Source: Strigamia acuminata
Taxonomy: Eukaryota > Arthropoda > Chilopoda > Geophilomorpha > Linotaeniidae
Reading direction: 5' to 3'
Length of the DNA stretch: 62,000 nt
NCBI GenBank assembly: GCA_949358305.1
Contig: OX442317.1
Coordinates: 13,632,991 to 13,694,990, forward strand
The notes below the pieces were generated by a model. That model saw only the letters and a program-made list of their open reading frames with translations, had not been told where the DNA came from and ran no database searches. Shown piece after piece: positions 20,166 through 30,854 of the stretch. Made by a program: the position numbers and the translations under genes. Positions within the stretch are counted from its first letter, which is position 1; each line of letters begins with the position of its first letter.

Positions 20166-20790
20166 TTGAGTGAGTGACAACGCCAAAAAACGCCTGCGAA
20201 CGCCTGCGAACACATAAAAACACTCCAAAACGCCAGATGACAATGCAACTTGAGGCAAAAAACATGAGAACACAATTTTAAACGTCACAAAAGTTGAAAT
20301 AAAGATGAAAAATTAATGTTTTGCCTCGAGTTGCGCGATTTTCAGGCGTTTTTGAGCGTTTTTTAGCATTTTTTGGCGTTCTCAGGCGTGCTCGTGTGTA
20401 CACGTCACTGCCGAAGAAAAAAACAAACTTATTTCTTTTAGTTAAAATGTATTTCAAGCTTTAACAGGGGTTTAAACAGAAAATGACATCATTTTTAGTT
20501 TAAAATTGAAGTAAAACACAAAATATTTTAGTTTTTGAATGCAACTGATCCACGTTATGTCAAATGTTTCCATTACTTCTTGAAAGCCAAAAAATTTGAA
20601 AATTTAGCTAATTTCAGCATGTATTTGTAGCTAGTTTTGATTTGAATACACACTGTAATGTTTTGCCTCGAGTTGCGCGATTTTCAGGCGTTTTGGGACG
20701 TTTTGGAGCAAAAAAAACAAACTTAATTCTTCAAGAGTTAAAAAGGAAGTAATCCTAATCAGGAAAAGCCCACAAAAAACAATGCAAGAT

Positions 20791-21779
20791 CACGCGGTAC
20801 GACGCACGGACTCCCAGCGCACGGAATGCACGGACTTTCTGTGGACTTCCCGTGCACGGAAGACCGGCGCGGACATTTCCATTGGAGACCAGCGCAGAAT
20901 TACCTACAGGCAATTCCGAATCAAAGGCTTCTTTATGGTTTATACATTACTTTGCAGTAGGTATGCCTGGCCTTGATTTGAAAGTGCAGTAAATTCTGCT
21001 GAATGCAGTGTTTTAAACTCGCAGCAATTGCGATGGTGCCAACTATTGGAAAATAAATTTAAAATGTAAAACCAAAGAATTTGTAAAAAAAATTTGTTTT
21101 AATCAATTGCAATAATGATATTCTACTTAATTGTTGGATTATGAAACGTGAAACCAATCCCATGATTAGGAAATATAAATTTTATTAAATTCATCGTGTA
21201 TCTCACATCTCACATTCACTGCCATTTACTTAGTGTCATCCAAAAATCAGGTTTTATCAAATCCTGAGGTTATTCTAGTACGTCTTAACTGCCCGGCAGG
21301 TCGCGCAACCTGTGGAGCAACAATTGATGTAAATAGTGCAAGCAGCACGCACGGGAAAGTGCGCACTGATGGGTCCATGCCAGTGCAAGTACATTGGGTA
21401 ATGTATTATTGCGAGCGCGCGTGTTTTCACACGATTACAATGTGCTGATTAAACCAACAGCATTATAGAAGCATTATAGACTGATTATATTGTATAATTT
21501 TTATTTTAACAAAACCCTGAATTTCATTTCTAATCGGTTTTTTTTTTATTGACGCGCACAGAAGCGTTGTAGCATGTTCACACAATGTGGAATTTGCAAA
21601 TTTGAGAAAGCGGCTTTCCCAAGGTTGATAAAACGCGCGCGATCGTGCGGAATATACAAATAAGTGAAATCCGCAAAATCAGCCATGAGACTGCGAACAG
21701 GGGGTCAAGGTATAGGCCGCCGTAATGTTAAAAATAGGGTCCCTTTCGCACTCCGAGAAATCCGCATGCGCGCCATAAG
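20791..21779. other. unassigned spacer up to the Gypsy junction
   Basis: No gene or known element seen. It holds a GCACGGA-rich patch near 20815-20870, A/T-rich sequence, and GCGCGC words near 21640. It ends at an abrupt junction with the Gypsy RT, near GCGCGCCATAAGG. Confidence 0.4.
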
Positions 21780-23304
21780 GCTAAGTATCGAATGGTGTCG
21801 GTGGCAAACGTACATTTACTCAGCCTAACTTTCAGGTTTGCCATTCTGAGCTTTTCAAAAACTGCGTCCACATCCACGAGGTGCTGTTCGAATGTCTTCG
21901 AGAATATTATTAAATCATCGAGGTACGCTATGCATACCTTTCCCAAGAGGTTCCCAAGCACTTTATTCATCAATTTTTGAAAGGCGGCTGGGCTGTTACA
22001 TAATCCCATTCCGAGGACATTAAACTCATAATGTCCGCTTGACGTCGTGAACGCTGTCTTTTCACGATCTTGTTCGTCTATTTCGACTTGGTGGTATCCC
22101 TGAATGAGATCCATCATCGAAAAATACTTCGCACCCGCTAGTTGATCTAGGGTGTCGTCGATACGTGGTAAGGGATAAACCATTTTCTTCGTTACTGCGT
22201 TTAAACGTCTCCAATCAACGCAAAATCTCCATCTGCCGTCTCTTTTCTTAATGAGTAGTACTGGTGCACTCCATGGGCTCTCGGATTCTCTAATTACTCC
22301 TTGTTCAAGTAACTTCTTTGTTTCAGCCTCCTCGATTTCTTTTTCCTTAATGGATCGTCTATAAGGTTGCAAGTGGATTGGAGGAGAGTCTCCTGTATCA
22401 ATACGATGTTTTATTGCCTGTGCTCTGCCTAAGTCACTGTCAGATGTTGCAAATCTATCCGAATTCTTCTCTAGCAGCTGTCGCATCAATTCCTGTTGAG
22501 TTGGTGTCATATTCTCATTTGCCATGGCCTTGCTAAAGTCAAATTGATCAGCTCTTTTTTCATCTAACAAGCCAGACTCAATCACGTAAAATGCCTTTGC
22601 AACTGCTGAGTTTTTTCCTAAATAGATTGTCTTTTTAGTTGGATTCGCAACACGCAGAACTCCTTCACCTTTTCTGAATGTAGTCAATGTCTTGCAACAA
22701 ATCACACCAAATCGATCGATTACTCCACTCAATGGTTCTACAAACAATTCGTCATCAACTTTCTTTGCTATCTTTATTGGTACTACACATTCATGTAAAG
22801 CTGGTATCGTTATTGGTTTTAAAACTCGCGCAATATAGTTTTGTTCAGTGTAATTCTTTGACATTGGGAAAACTTCTTGTTGTTTATCTTTTGGCCCTAC
22901 AAAGATCTTCTGTTGGTCATAGTCGAGCTGGCACCTTGCAGATCTCAAAAAATTATCTCCAAGCAGTAAATGGTTGCCAAATCCGCTGACAATCAGCACT
23001 TCAATGGTATGTTGTTGTTGTCCCACATCAATGGTAATCCTGGTTTTTCCTACTGGGGTTATCAATGAACCATCTACAACTCTAAGTCGAACATGTGGAC
23101 ATGGTTGGTATTTGAGCTGCAGAGTTCTTACCAAATCTTCATTAATGATGTTGCGATAACCTCCGGAATCCAAGACACCAGTGACTTCCAAACCATTCAC
23201 TACTACTGGAATCTGCAAAAGTTCATCTGTGGCGTTCAGCTCAATGATTTCTAATTTTTTCTTTTTGAATTTCTTCTTGTTTTTCCGTCTTTGTGGCCAT
23301 TCTA
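21780..23304 (-). pseudogene. Gypsy (Ty3-like) protease and reverse transcriptase, truncated
   Basis: The frame is entered by a predicted -1 shift at the end of gag. It first gives a Lys-rich linker, then a retropepsin with VLDSGGYRNII (catalytic Asp in DSG). The RT follows: WSAPVLLIKKRDGRWRFCVD, KYFSMMDLIQGYHQVEID, FNVLGMGLCNSPAAFQ and the active site CIAYLDDLIIFSK (YLDD). It would copy element RNA into DNA. The homology ends at KCTFATDTIRYL, immediately after the palm. RNase H, integrase and the 3' LTR are absent, and the residual frame reads into foreign DNA to 21728. No ATG lies at the start of this frame, which fits translation by frameshifting. Family assignment is secure; the element is dead. 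Confidence 0.9.
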
Positions 23305-24420
23305 GTTTCCCGATTGATTAGCTGGTCCACCACGTGGGGCTCCTCGTTGACCTCGGCCTCCTTGGTAATTTTCAATGAAATTTTTACCTTTATAGTTTGG
23401 ATTTCGTGGGTGACCTTGGTTATTTGGATTCCCCTGTCTTTGACCTTGTTGTTGTTGTTGCGGTGGATTCCATTGCTGTTGTGGCTGTTGTTGTTGTTGG
23501 AATCCTTGGCCAGAATTATTCCACTGATTATTCCAATTGCCTCTGTTTTGACCTTTATTATTATTCCATCCTCTACCTTGGTTCCAATTACTGTTGTTAT
23601 TCCACCATCCACGTTGTTGTCCAGGTCGCCCTCTAAAGTTTCCTCTATTATAGAACTGGGCCTGGTTTGGATGTGGCGTATACCATTGATTTTGGTAGAA
23701 GACTGGAGTGACCTCTGCATATTGAACGTCCCCAAACTGCTGCTGTTGTCTTAGCACTTTGACCTCTGCTAACAACTCGTCTTTTGTTTTATTGACGTCG
23801 CTCGGTTCTACCAAGCAACTCGGTGTCACCTCACCTGTTGTATCAACAGCTTTTTGCAGTAGGGTTAGTAAAACTTCTGCAGGATCCTCATTGAATGCGT
23901 GGGCTTCCAACAATCCAAGTTGTGATGTTAATTGGTCCAACGTCTTTGGGTAATTGGCTACTAATTTATCTCTGATCACCTTCTTCAGTCCTTGAAACAC
24001 GTGAAATATCTTTTGATCTTCCGTGAACGACGGTCTTGCATAAGAGCATTCCTTTAATATTTTCTGCATGTGTTCCAAAGCTGTTCCGTCCTTGTGCTGC
24101 ATTGCTTGTAATTTCGCCAAAATTGCTGTTATTTGTCGTCGAAATTTTGTTTTCAACGCATCTTTCCATTCAGTCCAAGTTCTAGTCGGATGTAATGGAA
24201 GTTGGTCTAAATACCACGATGATGCAGAATGTTTCAGCACAATTGACAGATGTTTAATTCTTTCAGTATCATCGGCAATCGTATCTTCGTATCCAATTAA
24301 CCATGTGTCAATATTTCCAGTGGCTGGATCAAAATCAACTGGATTTCTTCTATTAACCACTAAATTTTGTAATACTGTTTGTATTGCCAACATTTCTGGC
24401 GATGGCGAAGCATTAGCCAT
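23302..24420 (-). CDS. Gypsy Gag with Gln/Asn/Gly-rich tail
   Basis: I chose the ATG at 24420 (MANASPSPEML), giving about 372 residues. The frame is open upstream to 24807 without any ATG, so a spliced or non-ATG extension is possible. The first half has the retrotransposon Gag fold signature: NIDTWLIGYEDTI, SASSWYLDQLP, TWTEWKDALKTKFRRQ, then FHVFQGLKKVIRDKL. Instead of CCHC knuckles, the last 120 residues are runs of Gln, Asn, Gly, Arg and Trp (GRGWNNNKGQNRGNWNNQ), a low-complexity RNA-binding tail as in some Gypsy groups. The stop TAG at 23304-23302 directly follows a slippery heptamer. Gag assembles the particle and binds RNA. The frame is intact. Confidence 0.82.
   Translation of the reverse strand: MANASPSPEMLAIQTVLQNLVVNRRNPVDFDPATGNIDTWLIGYEDTIADDTERIKHLSIVLKHSASSWYLDQLPLHPTRTWTEWKDALKTKFRRQITAILAKLQAMQHKDGTALEHMQKILKECSYARPSFTEDQKIFHVFQGLKKVIRDKLVANYPKTLDQLTSQLGLLEAHAFNEDPAEVLLTLLQKAVDTTGEVTPSCLVEPSDVNKTKDELLAEVKVLRQQQQFGDVQYAEVTPVFYQNQWYTPHPNQAQFYNRGNFRGRPGQQRGWWNNNSNWNQGRGWNNNKGQNRGNWNNQWNNSGQGFQQQQQPQQQWNPPQQQQQGQRQGNPNNQGHPRNPNYKGKNFIENYQGGRGQRGAPRGGPANQSGN
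23305..23311 (-). promoter_or_regulatory. predicted -1 ribosomal frameshift site GGGAAAC
   Basis: In the gag frame the last codons are GGA AAC TAG, preceded by a G, so the heptamer reads G GGA AAC (X XXY YYZ). It lies directly before the stop. The pol frame is exactly the -1 frame and is open across this point. GGGAAAC is a known slippery sequence in several retroviruses (established knowledge). Downstream structure was not evaluated. Confidence 0.75.
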
Positions 24421-26366
24421 CTTAATTGGAGATTGTTCTTTATTAATACACAAATATGAAAGTTCTAAATTTGGTTGCTCCTCAACGTCTTGGAAAATGT
24501 CCTTCTCGTCTGCGTCGTCTAGATCACTCTGTTCCCGTATCAATAGTTCTCCTAATTGCTCCACCTCGTGTGGAAACAATTCAGCTTGAAGATCAGCACT
24601 AACAACTCGTATACGGTGCTGTTGCGGGGTTTCACCTTCCCTTTTTTGAGTTTTAAGTTCCTCTTTGGGTTTTGGCTTCCTCTTTCGCTCAGTCACCTTG
24701 ACGCTCAATGCTGTCTCTTCTTCCAACTCCTCTTCTTTCTTAACACCTGAGAGCAGGTAATCCGTTACGTATTTTGAAAACGCGTAACGTCTAGAGTCCG
24801 CAATGATTTATTAAACGTAGAGAAGACACAATCCTTTGGGTCGAAGCAATTCCTTTTTATTAATAAACACCTTTCACAAAACAAACACTTTCACTTTCTG
24901 AAATAAATTCAATAATTAAACAATTCAATTTTCACGGTCATTTATAAAAAACACTAAATAACTATCAGTAAACATTCAACAAAATATCCTGAAAAACAAT
25001 CAATTATCAAACAATCCACTTCAAAACAATTCAATTTTCATTGTCATTATCTTTATATAATTCAATTTCAAAATTGTCAAAATTTTCATCAGTAAATATT
25101 CAAGAAAACTCTCTATTAGTAATTCCTTACAAAATCCCCCGAAAAAGAAACAAATTCACTAATAAATCTGAACAATATATCTTATTAATATTCAATTCCA
25201 TCAAAACACTTTATCAATGAACAATTTACAAAATATTCTGAGATTCAAAACTATTCATTAGCAAATTCAGGTAATTTCTCTCTATTAATTCTCAATTTTA
25301 TCAAAAACACCATAAATAAATTTTTTATCAAATAAACAATTTCATCATAAACAATTCACAAATTCAAATTTCATTCAATTATTAAATCAAACAACACCAA
25401 CTGTAAAGTCATCCAATTAAATATTCAATTGCTTTATTTAGCTTTTCTACTTTTAACTTCATTAACTCTAATTGACTCTATTAACAATGAGTCACTCTTA
25501 TTTTTCCTATCATTTCTTGCAGTGAGTCATGCATATTCAAATTAGGTTGGGATCTTTCTAAATTTTATAAGATTTTCAATCAATTTTAAAGCTAATTTTC
25601 ACCAATTTTAACTCTAATTTTGCCAATTTTTGAGTTTTTCAACTCTAAATTTTGATTTCTTAACCCAATTTTGCAAATTTTTAATGAATTTTCACAAATT
25701 TTGACTATTTTTTATTAAATTCTCAAATTTGGGTTTTTCTATTTTAATTTTGGGGCAGTGTTTGGGGAAACCGCAATCTCCACCACTTTGTTATGTGGGA
25801 TTTAGGCCCACTTGAGGCTACCCACACAACTGGGATATGATAGGAAATAAAGAGTCATTTTAATTAGGTTTAAATTCAATCTAGTTTTTATTTAACCAGA
25901 CAGCAAAGCTGTTTGATTATTCTTTCAAATGGATGAGTTTACTCTGTTTACATTGGCACAGTTTTTAAACTCAAATAATGAACTACATAAATTATATAAA
26001 TTATATAAACTCTAATTATAAATCATAAGTGACACTCTGAATTGAGATGCAATCTGAAACTATTAAATAGTGATTAAATTAATAACAATTTCTGCAGCCA
26101 GCCAAGAACAGGCTGACATTGGATAGGAGGGATTTGAGTTCACTCTCAAGTGAGAGCCGGAAGAGAACTGTCAAACTTGGGCGGATTCACTTCACAGGAA
26201 AGCTCCTGTTACCCCCTTTAACTAATTGATAAGTCCAGTGACGAGGCAATGATGTAATCGATTGCCAACGCCATCTATGGACGAAATTTAGCAACTTTTA
26301 TCCGAATTATAGCCGAATTACGCGATACGGGTCGTCCGTTGATCGGGACGGCCTGTACGCGTAGCA
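24421..26366. other. Gypsy 5' region and A/T-rich spacer
   Basis: 24421-24807 is open on the minus strand upstream of the Gag ATG and is rich in Lys and Glu. 24808-25740 is very A/T-rich (CAATTTTCA, TTCAAAACAATTC words). 25750-26366 is more mixed, with GGGATTTAGGCCCACTTGAGG. The Gypsy 5' LTR should lie here, perhaps starting (minus strand) with TGCTACGCG at 26365, against the BEL LTR, but I cannot find its other end or a primer site. Confidence 0.35.
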
Positions 26367-27303
26367 GTATTTCAATGTATTTTTAGTGCATTTTTAAGCA
26401 AATGCCAACTTTGCCGTGATCTTGTTTCCTCCGTTACCTTGGTAACGGAATCTTTTGTGTATCTGTATTTCGCCGCTATCGGCTTGGCGCGTGCCGTAAT
26501 GGGTACTGCGCATGTGCGGTTCCCAAAGAACCAATGTAATTGATGTATTTTCATCACTCTTCTGTTTAACTTAGATTAAAGAAGTTGTTATTAATTTTAC
26601 TCCCGTTTCATGTTATTTAACCCTTCCAACCCGAAAGAATTGGCTTCCCATCTCTCCCTAAGATGGGCATTATATGACCCAGATTCTGCGCATGCGCAAA
26701 ATCCGGGTCTTAAAGATTTCCGAAGGAATTTGGCCAACACGTGTGTTTTTGACAACAACAAAGATGGCCGCCGCGACACCTGGTGGCAATGGTTGACATT
26801 AGCGGAGCCTGCTGATGATCATGATTTATGTCCTTTGGACTCCTAAGATGGGTCTTTTTTGACCCAGTTAAACTTTGAGTTCAAATTATAGAAAAACTTA
26901 AAAAATTAAAAAAGTTTCAACTGTGGTATAGTGTCTAGTGATGTTTCAAAGGAATAGTCAGCAAAAATCAGAGAGAAAAAAAAATTATTTCTTATAAAAA
27001 TAATGATTTTTTTAAAACAGGGTCACAAAATGACCCATCTCAGGGTTGGAAGGGTTAAGCAATGTGGCGCGAGTAGTTAAGCCTTTCCTTGGATTAGCAA
27101 TTGATTCAGCACTCCATTGGATATTAATCAACGGTGTTCCCATCAATGCTCCATGCATTCAACAATAGTTTTCAGTGCGGATTTGTGTTCTCAGCGCGGT
27201 TTTCGTACGAATTTAACAATACGATCACTGGAGTTTTTAGAGGCAGGAAATTCAAATAGCCCCAACCCCATTCTTTTCTATTCGGTGTTGACAGACTGCA
27301 ACA
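26367..27303 (+). mobile_element. BEL-1 5' LTR, 5'-truncated, with MITE inside
   Basis: Aligns base for base with 43960-44458 of the 3' LTR once the MITE and one TTAA are removed (499 bases each), with about four differences seen. It ends CTGCAACA, the BEL LTR terminus. The first 1059 bases of the LTR are missing at the junction with the upstream spacer. Confidence 0.9.
26621..27054. mobile_element. piggyBac-type MITE with TTAA target duplication
   Basis: A 434-bp non-coding insert with perfect 12-bp inverted ends, CCCTTCCAACCC and GGGTTGGAAGGG. It is flanked by TTAA on both sides (26617-26620, 27055-27058). Two empty sites in this window, at about 44212 and 47061, show the same LTR sequence with a single TTAA. 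TTAA targets and CCC-starting ends are the piggyBac signature. Inside, GATGGGTCTTTTTTGACCCA and related TGACCC words recur. It encodes no transposase; a piggyBac-type enzyme such as the one at 1-1070 could in principle act on it, which is untested. Confidence 0.95.
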
Positions 27304-27995
27304 TCGAATACGATTCTGTGGTGCACGTGACCAGGATTCCGTCTGAAATCTGTGAGTTTTTCCGGTTTGTTTTGGATACGTTTCTTCGCGTGTTTGTTGC
27401 GACGGGAGAACAATACGTTCGTGATTCGTCGTCTGCTACGAGTGTCGCCGTTCAAAGTGACAACAGTCACGACTGGGACAGCTCTTGCTTCGAGTGCGAA
27501 CTTTTGTGTGTCATCAGCGGGATTCTACGGTCGCCATCTTGGATTTGGATAACACAACGCGCTGTGCTGAGAAGTCGATTCGCCCCTGAATTTATTGCTT
27601 TTCTTGTGTTTTTTCATTCAGTGCATTTATTTTGGAGGTTTTGTTTGCATGAGGGTATTGTTTTGGGTATTCTTTTTGGTGTTATTGCTGTTTCATATGC
27701 TAATCTTAAGGGAAATTTAGTAAAAGTGAATTTTATTGCAAATCGTTTTAGTGTTTTCTTTAATTTTATGCATGCATCTCCATATAACTGGCATAACCAG
27801 GGGAGATTTAGATTTTTTGAAGCTAGTTACTGGTCAGTCTCTCATTGCAAGGGCTGTCAGTTATTAACGCTAAAATTTGATAGTGGTTTTCGTGCAAAAT
27901 TCGTTCCGTACGAATCGCCGAAAATATTTCAAACTTGTGTAGGACTTTTTGAGTCACGTTTTTCATACGTGATCAAGGTCGCTCGTGTGTTTTAG
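27117..27995 (+). CDS. upstream open frame in BEL-1 (possible ORF0)
   Basis: A 292-codon frame starts inside the LTR, crosses the primer site and ends 216 bases before gag. BEL-2 has a 320-codon frame in the same place. The two share short in-register blocks: VTRIPS-I-EFF just after the primer site, and WITQR-VL-S-FAP further on, although most of the rest has diverged and lengths differ. I recognise no protein family; it is rich in Phe, Ser and Val. It might be a real accessory frame or an accident of T-rich sequence. Coding status is unproven. Confidence 0.25.
   Translation: MDINQRCSHQCSMHSTIVFSADLCSQRGFRTNLTIRSLEFLEAGNSNSPNPILFYSVLTDCNIEYDSVVHVTRIPSEICEFFRFVLDTFLRVFVATGEQYVRDSSSATSVAVQSDNSHDWDSSCFECELLCVISGILRSPSWIWITQRAVLRSRFAPEFIAFLVFFHSVHLFWRFCLHEGIVLGILFGVIAVSYANLKGNLVKVNFIANRFSVFFNFMHASPYNWHNQGRFRFFEASYWSVSHCKGCQLLTLKFDSGFRAKFVPYESPKIFQTCVGLFESRFSYVIKVARVF
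27319..27339 (+). other. BEL-1 primer binding site, tRNA-His type
   Basis: TGGTGCACGTGACCAGGATTC-like segment 15 bases after the LTR end. Apart from a small difference near its start, it is complementary to the 3' end of animal tRNA-His (recalled as ...GAATCCTGGTCACGGCACCA). Confidence 0.55.
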
Positions 27996-28211
27996 CATCC
28001 TTGATTGTTAAAACACTCGATATTCTTGTGCATTTTCATTTGATTTTTTGTCATTTGGGCAATTAAACGTTGAAAAATTCTGTGTATTTTTGGGGGATAA
28101 AATTGAAAATTTTATTCTTTTAAAAATTGAAAGCGAAGTGTTTTTTGTCAAACGAGATTTTATCTTCCTTTTCGCAATTTGCAGCCGTGAATTTGTGAAG
28201 AGAGAGAAAAC

Positions 28212-30854
28212 ATGGCAGAACCTTCCGTGCAAAACTTGCTCACTCCAGAACAACTCGAAATTATGGAGACGAGATGGGAAGCGCTACTCACTTCACTCTC
28301 CGCTTTGCTGACTGTATCGGAGCAGACCAGCGACCCGGGAGAGTTGGAGGCGCTGTTATCTACAGCAAATATTCGAGAGACACGTGCTGTCAATGGACTC
28401 AATGATCTTCAAACACATTCCGAACATGGATTTTATCTTGAAGCCATTGAAAAACTCGAGGCAGTTCAAACGAGAGTGGATCTTCTCCGCGGACGTTGGG
28501 AAGTATCGAAACGGTCCCTTCCTACACTGGGAGGACGACTAAATATGTCAACTGCATCTGGCGGTAATACGACAATGAATGCTTCTTTCCGAAAAAACCA
28601 GAAGTTGCCAAAATTGGAGTCTGTGAAGTTCGATGGGGACATTTTGAAGTACAAGACTTTCAAAAGTAACTTTGAAACTTCAGTACACAAGGACCCAGAC
28701 TTGAGCGACGTGGAAAAGCTTCAATATCTACAGACAATGTGTGTTGGCGAAGCAGCCACTTTGATTTCAACTTTTCCCTTGATCGAAGAATCCTACCATT
28801 TGGCTCGAGAAGAGTTGGAGAGAAACTACGGGGATGAGGACGCACAGCAAACTGCCCTCATCAGATCAATTCGAGAAATGAAAATTGTTACAAGTGTCTA
28901 TCCAACTAAAGCGTTAAGAACAAATTTAACCAAAATTTCTTCCACCGTCAGACTCCTTGAGCAGTTGAAAATACCAATACAAACTTCAGGTGCTTTTCTC
29001 ATGCCGGATATTATCAGCAAATTTCCAACTCAGATGGCATTGCGTTTTTATCAGGTGCATGGAATTCAAAACAAGAACATTATGACACTACTTGACTTTT
29101 TCTTGAAAGAAGTAGCTATGGCGGAAAGAACTGACAATTCATCTTATTCTGAAAAAGTGAAGAAAGAAAAGACTGAAGCCGAAAAAAGCAAGCAAAAAGG
29201 TTCCATGACGACTTGCGCTGCGACACAGGATTCCAAGCAATCAACCAGTGCCAAAGTCAAGCAGGAAACAAAACAAGAGAGTAAACCTGCTAATACGAAG
29301 AGCATCAAGTGCATTTTTTGTGAAGAGGATCACCTTAATGGTTCCTGCAAAAAAGAAATCGAGATCAACGCAAAAATCGAATTGATCAAGAAAAACAGGC
29401 TTTGCTTCAATTGTTTCAGAACTGGCCATCGCGTCGGGGACTGTAAAGTGAAATTTTCCTGCAAACATTGTGGTGGAAGACATCACTCCACCATTTGCAA
29501 GAAGTCGGATGCAAAGAATTCATCAAGCGTTGTCGAGAAGCCCAAGGAGTCACAAGTGACAACACACGTCTCGTGCGCGATCTCCGCGACTCTTCAATTA
29601 ATGATATTTACTGCGAACCTCAAAACCAAAAATGGAGGATCTCACAACATCCGAGGAATGATAGATCCAGGCAGCCACCGATCTTTCATAACAACTGAGT
29701 TGATAAACAGGATCAAGTTGAAAAAGTGCGGCAGCATTTCGGCCACGACACAACGCTTCAATGATTCTACTCCTGCTTCAACGGATTATGACGTTTTTAA
29801 CGTTACTTTGAAAAGCAGAAATGACACGCAAGAAATCAAAATGACAATGCTATCGGTCGAAAACCTACCAAAAGTGCAAGGAATTCTAAACTCCACGGTA
29901 ATAGAAAAAGTGAAAGGATTAAATCTTGAGTTGGCTGAAGAATTGCCTGCCAAAACATCCCAAATTGACATTTTATTAGGAGTGGATGTTTGGTGGAAAA
30001 TTCTAAAGGACGGCAAGAAGAAAATCAACGAGGATTTGGGCCTTATAAACACTTTATTTGGCTGGGTTCTCACCGGTGCAGCTGGAAACATCGATTTGTT
30101 TGATGATGAAGCCGACTTAACCACGTGTTGCAACACTTGCAACGTTGATATAAATGAAAAGTTGGACAAACTCTGGAATTTGGAGGCAATCGGGATAGAT
30201 TCGGGAGAGAAGGATTCCGACTTTATTCGAGACCGATTCGAATCCACGACAAAACGCTTGGAGGATGGACGCTATGAAGTGATGCTCCCCTTCAATGGAA
30301 AAGAAAAAGAGTTAGAATCGAATTGGGAGTTGGCAATGAATCAACTTGCAAATACGCTGAAAAGAATAGATGCAAATGAGGACTATAAAAAACGTTACGA
30401 CGACTCGATGTGGCAGTACATCGAGGAAAATCACGCGGAAGAAGTCCCAAAGGAGGAGCGTTTTCTCAAGAAGGGGATATATAATATACCTCACCACCCC
30501 GTCATAAAAGAGGATCGAGATACTTCCAAATTTAGAATAGTGTTCAACGCGTCTTCATCCAAGAAGGGAAAACTTTCCCTCAATGACTGTTTATTTCCGG
30601 GACCTTCCCTCAACCCTGACTTAATTCTTGTTATTGTGAGATTCCGTCTCTATTGCATCCCGATAATAGCAGATATTAAACAAGCATTCCTGCAAGTTAT
30701 GATCAACCCAACTCAAAGAAACTTTTTACGCTTTCTGTGGGTGGCTCGTGATTATTTTAAACAGCCTTATTCGTGGCAAAACCTGTGGAACAACATTATG
30801 ATCCTGAGAATGATCGTCGTGCCCTTTGGTGTTATTTCCTCACCATTCCTCCTA
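28212..30854 (+). pseudogene. BEL-1 gag-pol, first part (Gag, protease, start of RT)
   Basis: An intact frame of 881 codons starting MAEPSVQNLLTPEQLE. Gag region: FDGDILKYKTFKSNFETSVH near residues 138-157 (DUF1759 type). Three zinc knuckles lie near 367-435: CIFCEEDHLNGSC, CFNCFRTGHRVGDC and CKHCGGRHHSTIC. The protease near residue 484 reads MIDPGSHRSF, with DPG where DSG or DTG is usual. The RT begins with KFRIVFNASSSKKGKLSLND and ADIKQAFLQVMINP and stops at VPFGVISSPFLL, where BEL-2 has inserted. The frame resumes in register at 40255, once one CCTA copy is discounted. The shared start codon context AAAATGGCNGAACC with BEL-2 supports the chosen ATG. Confidence 0.93.

Noticed and set aside
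23241-23754. Frames of about 150-164 codons on both strands over the Gypsy gag tail
   Set aside because: They are shadows of the Asn/Gln/Gly-rich coding sequence in other frames.
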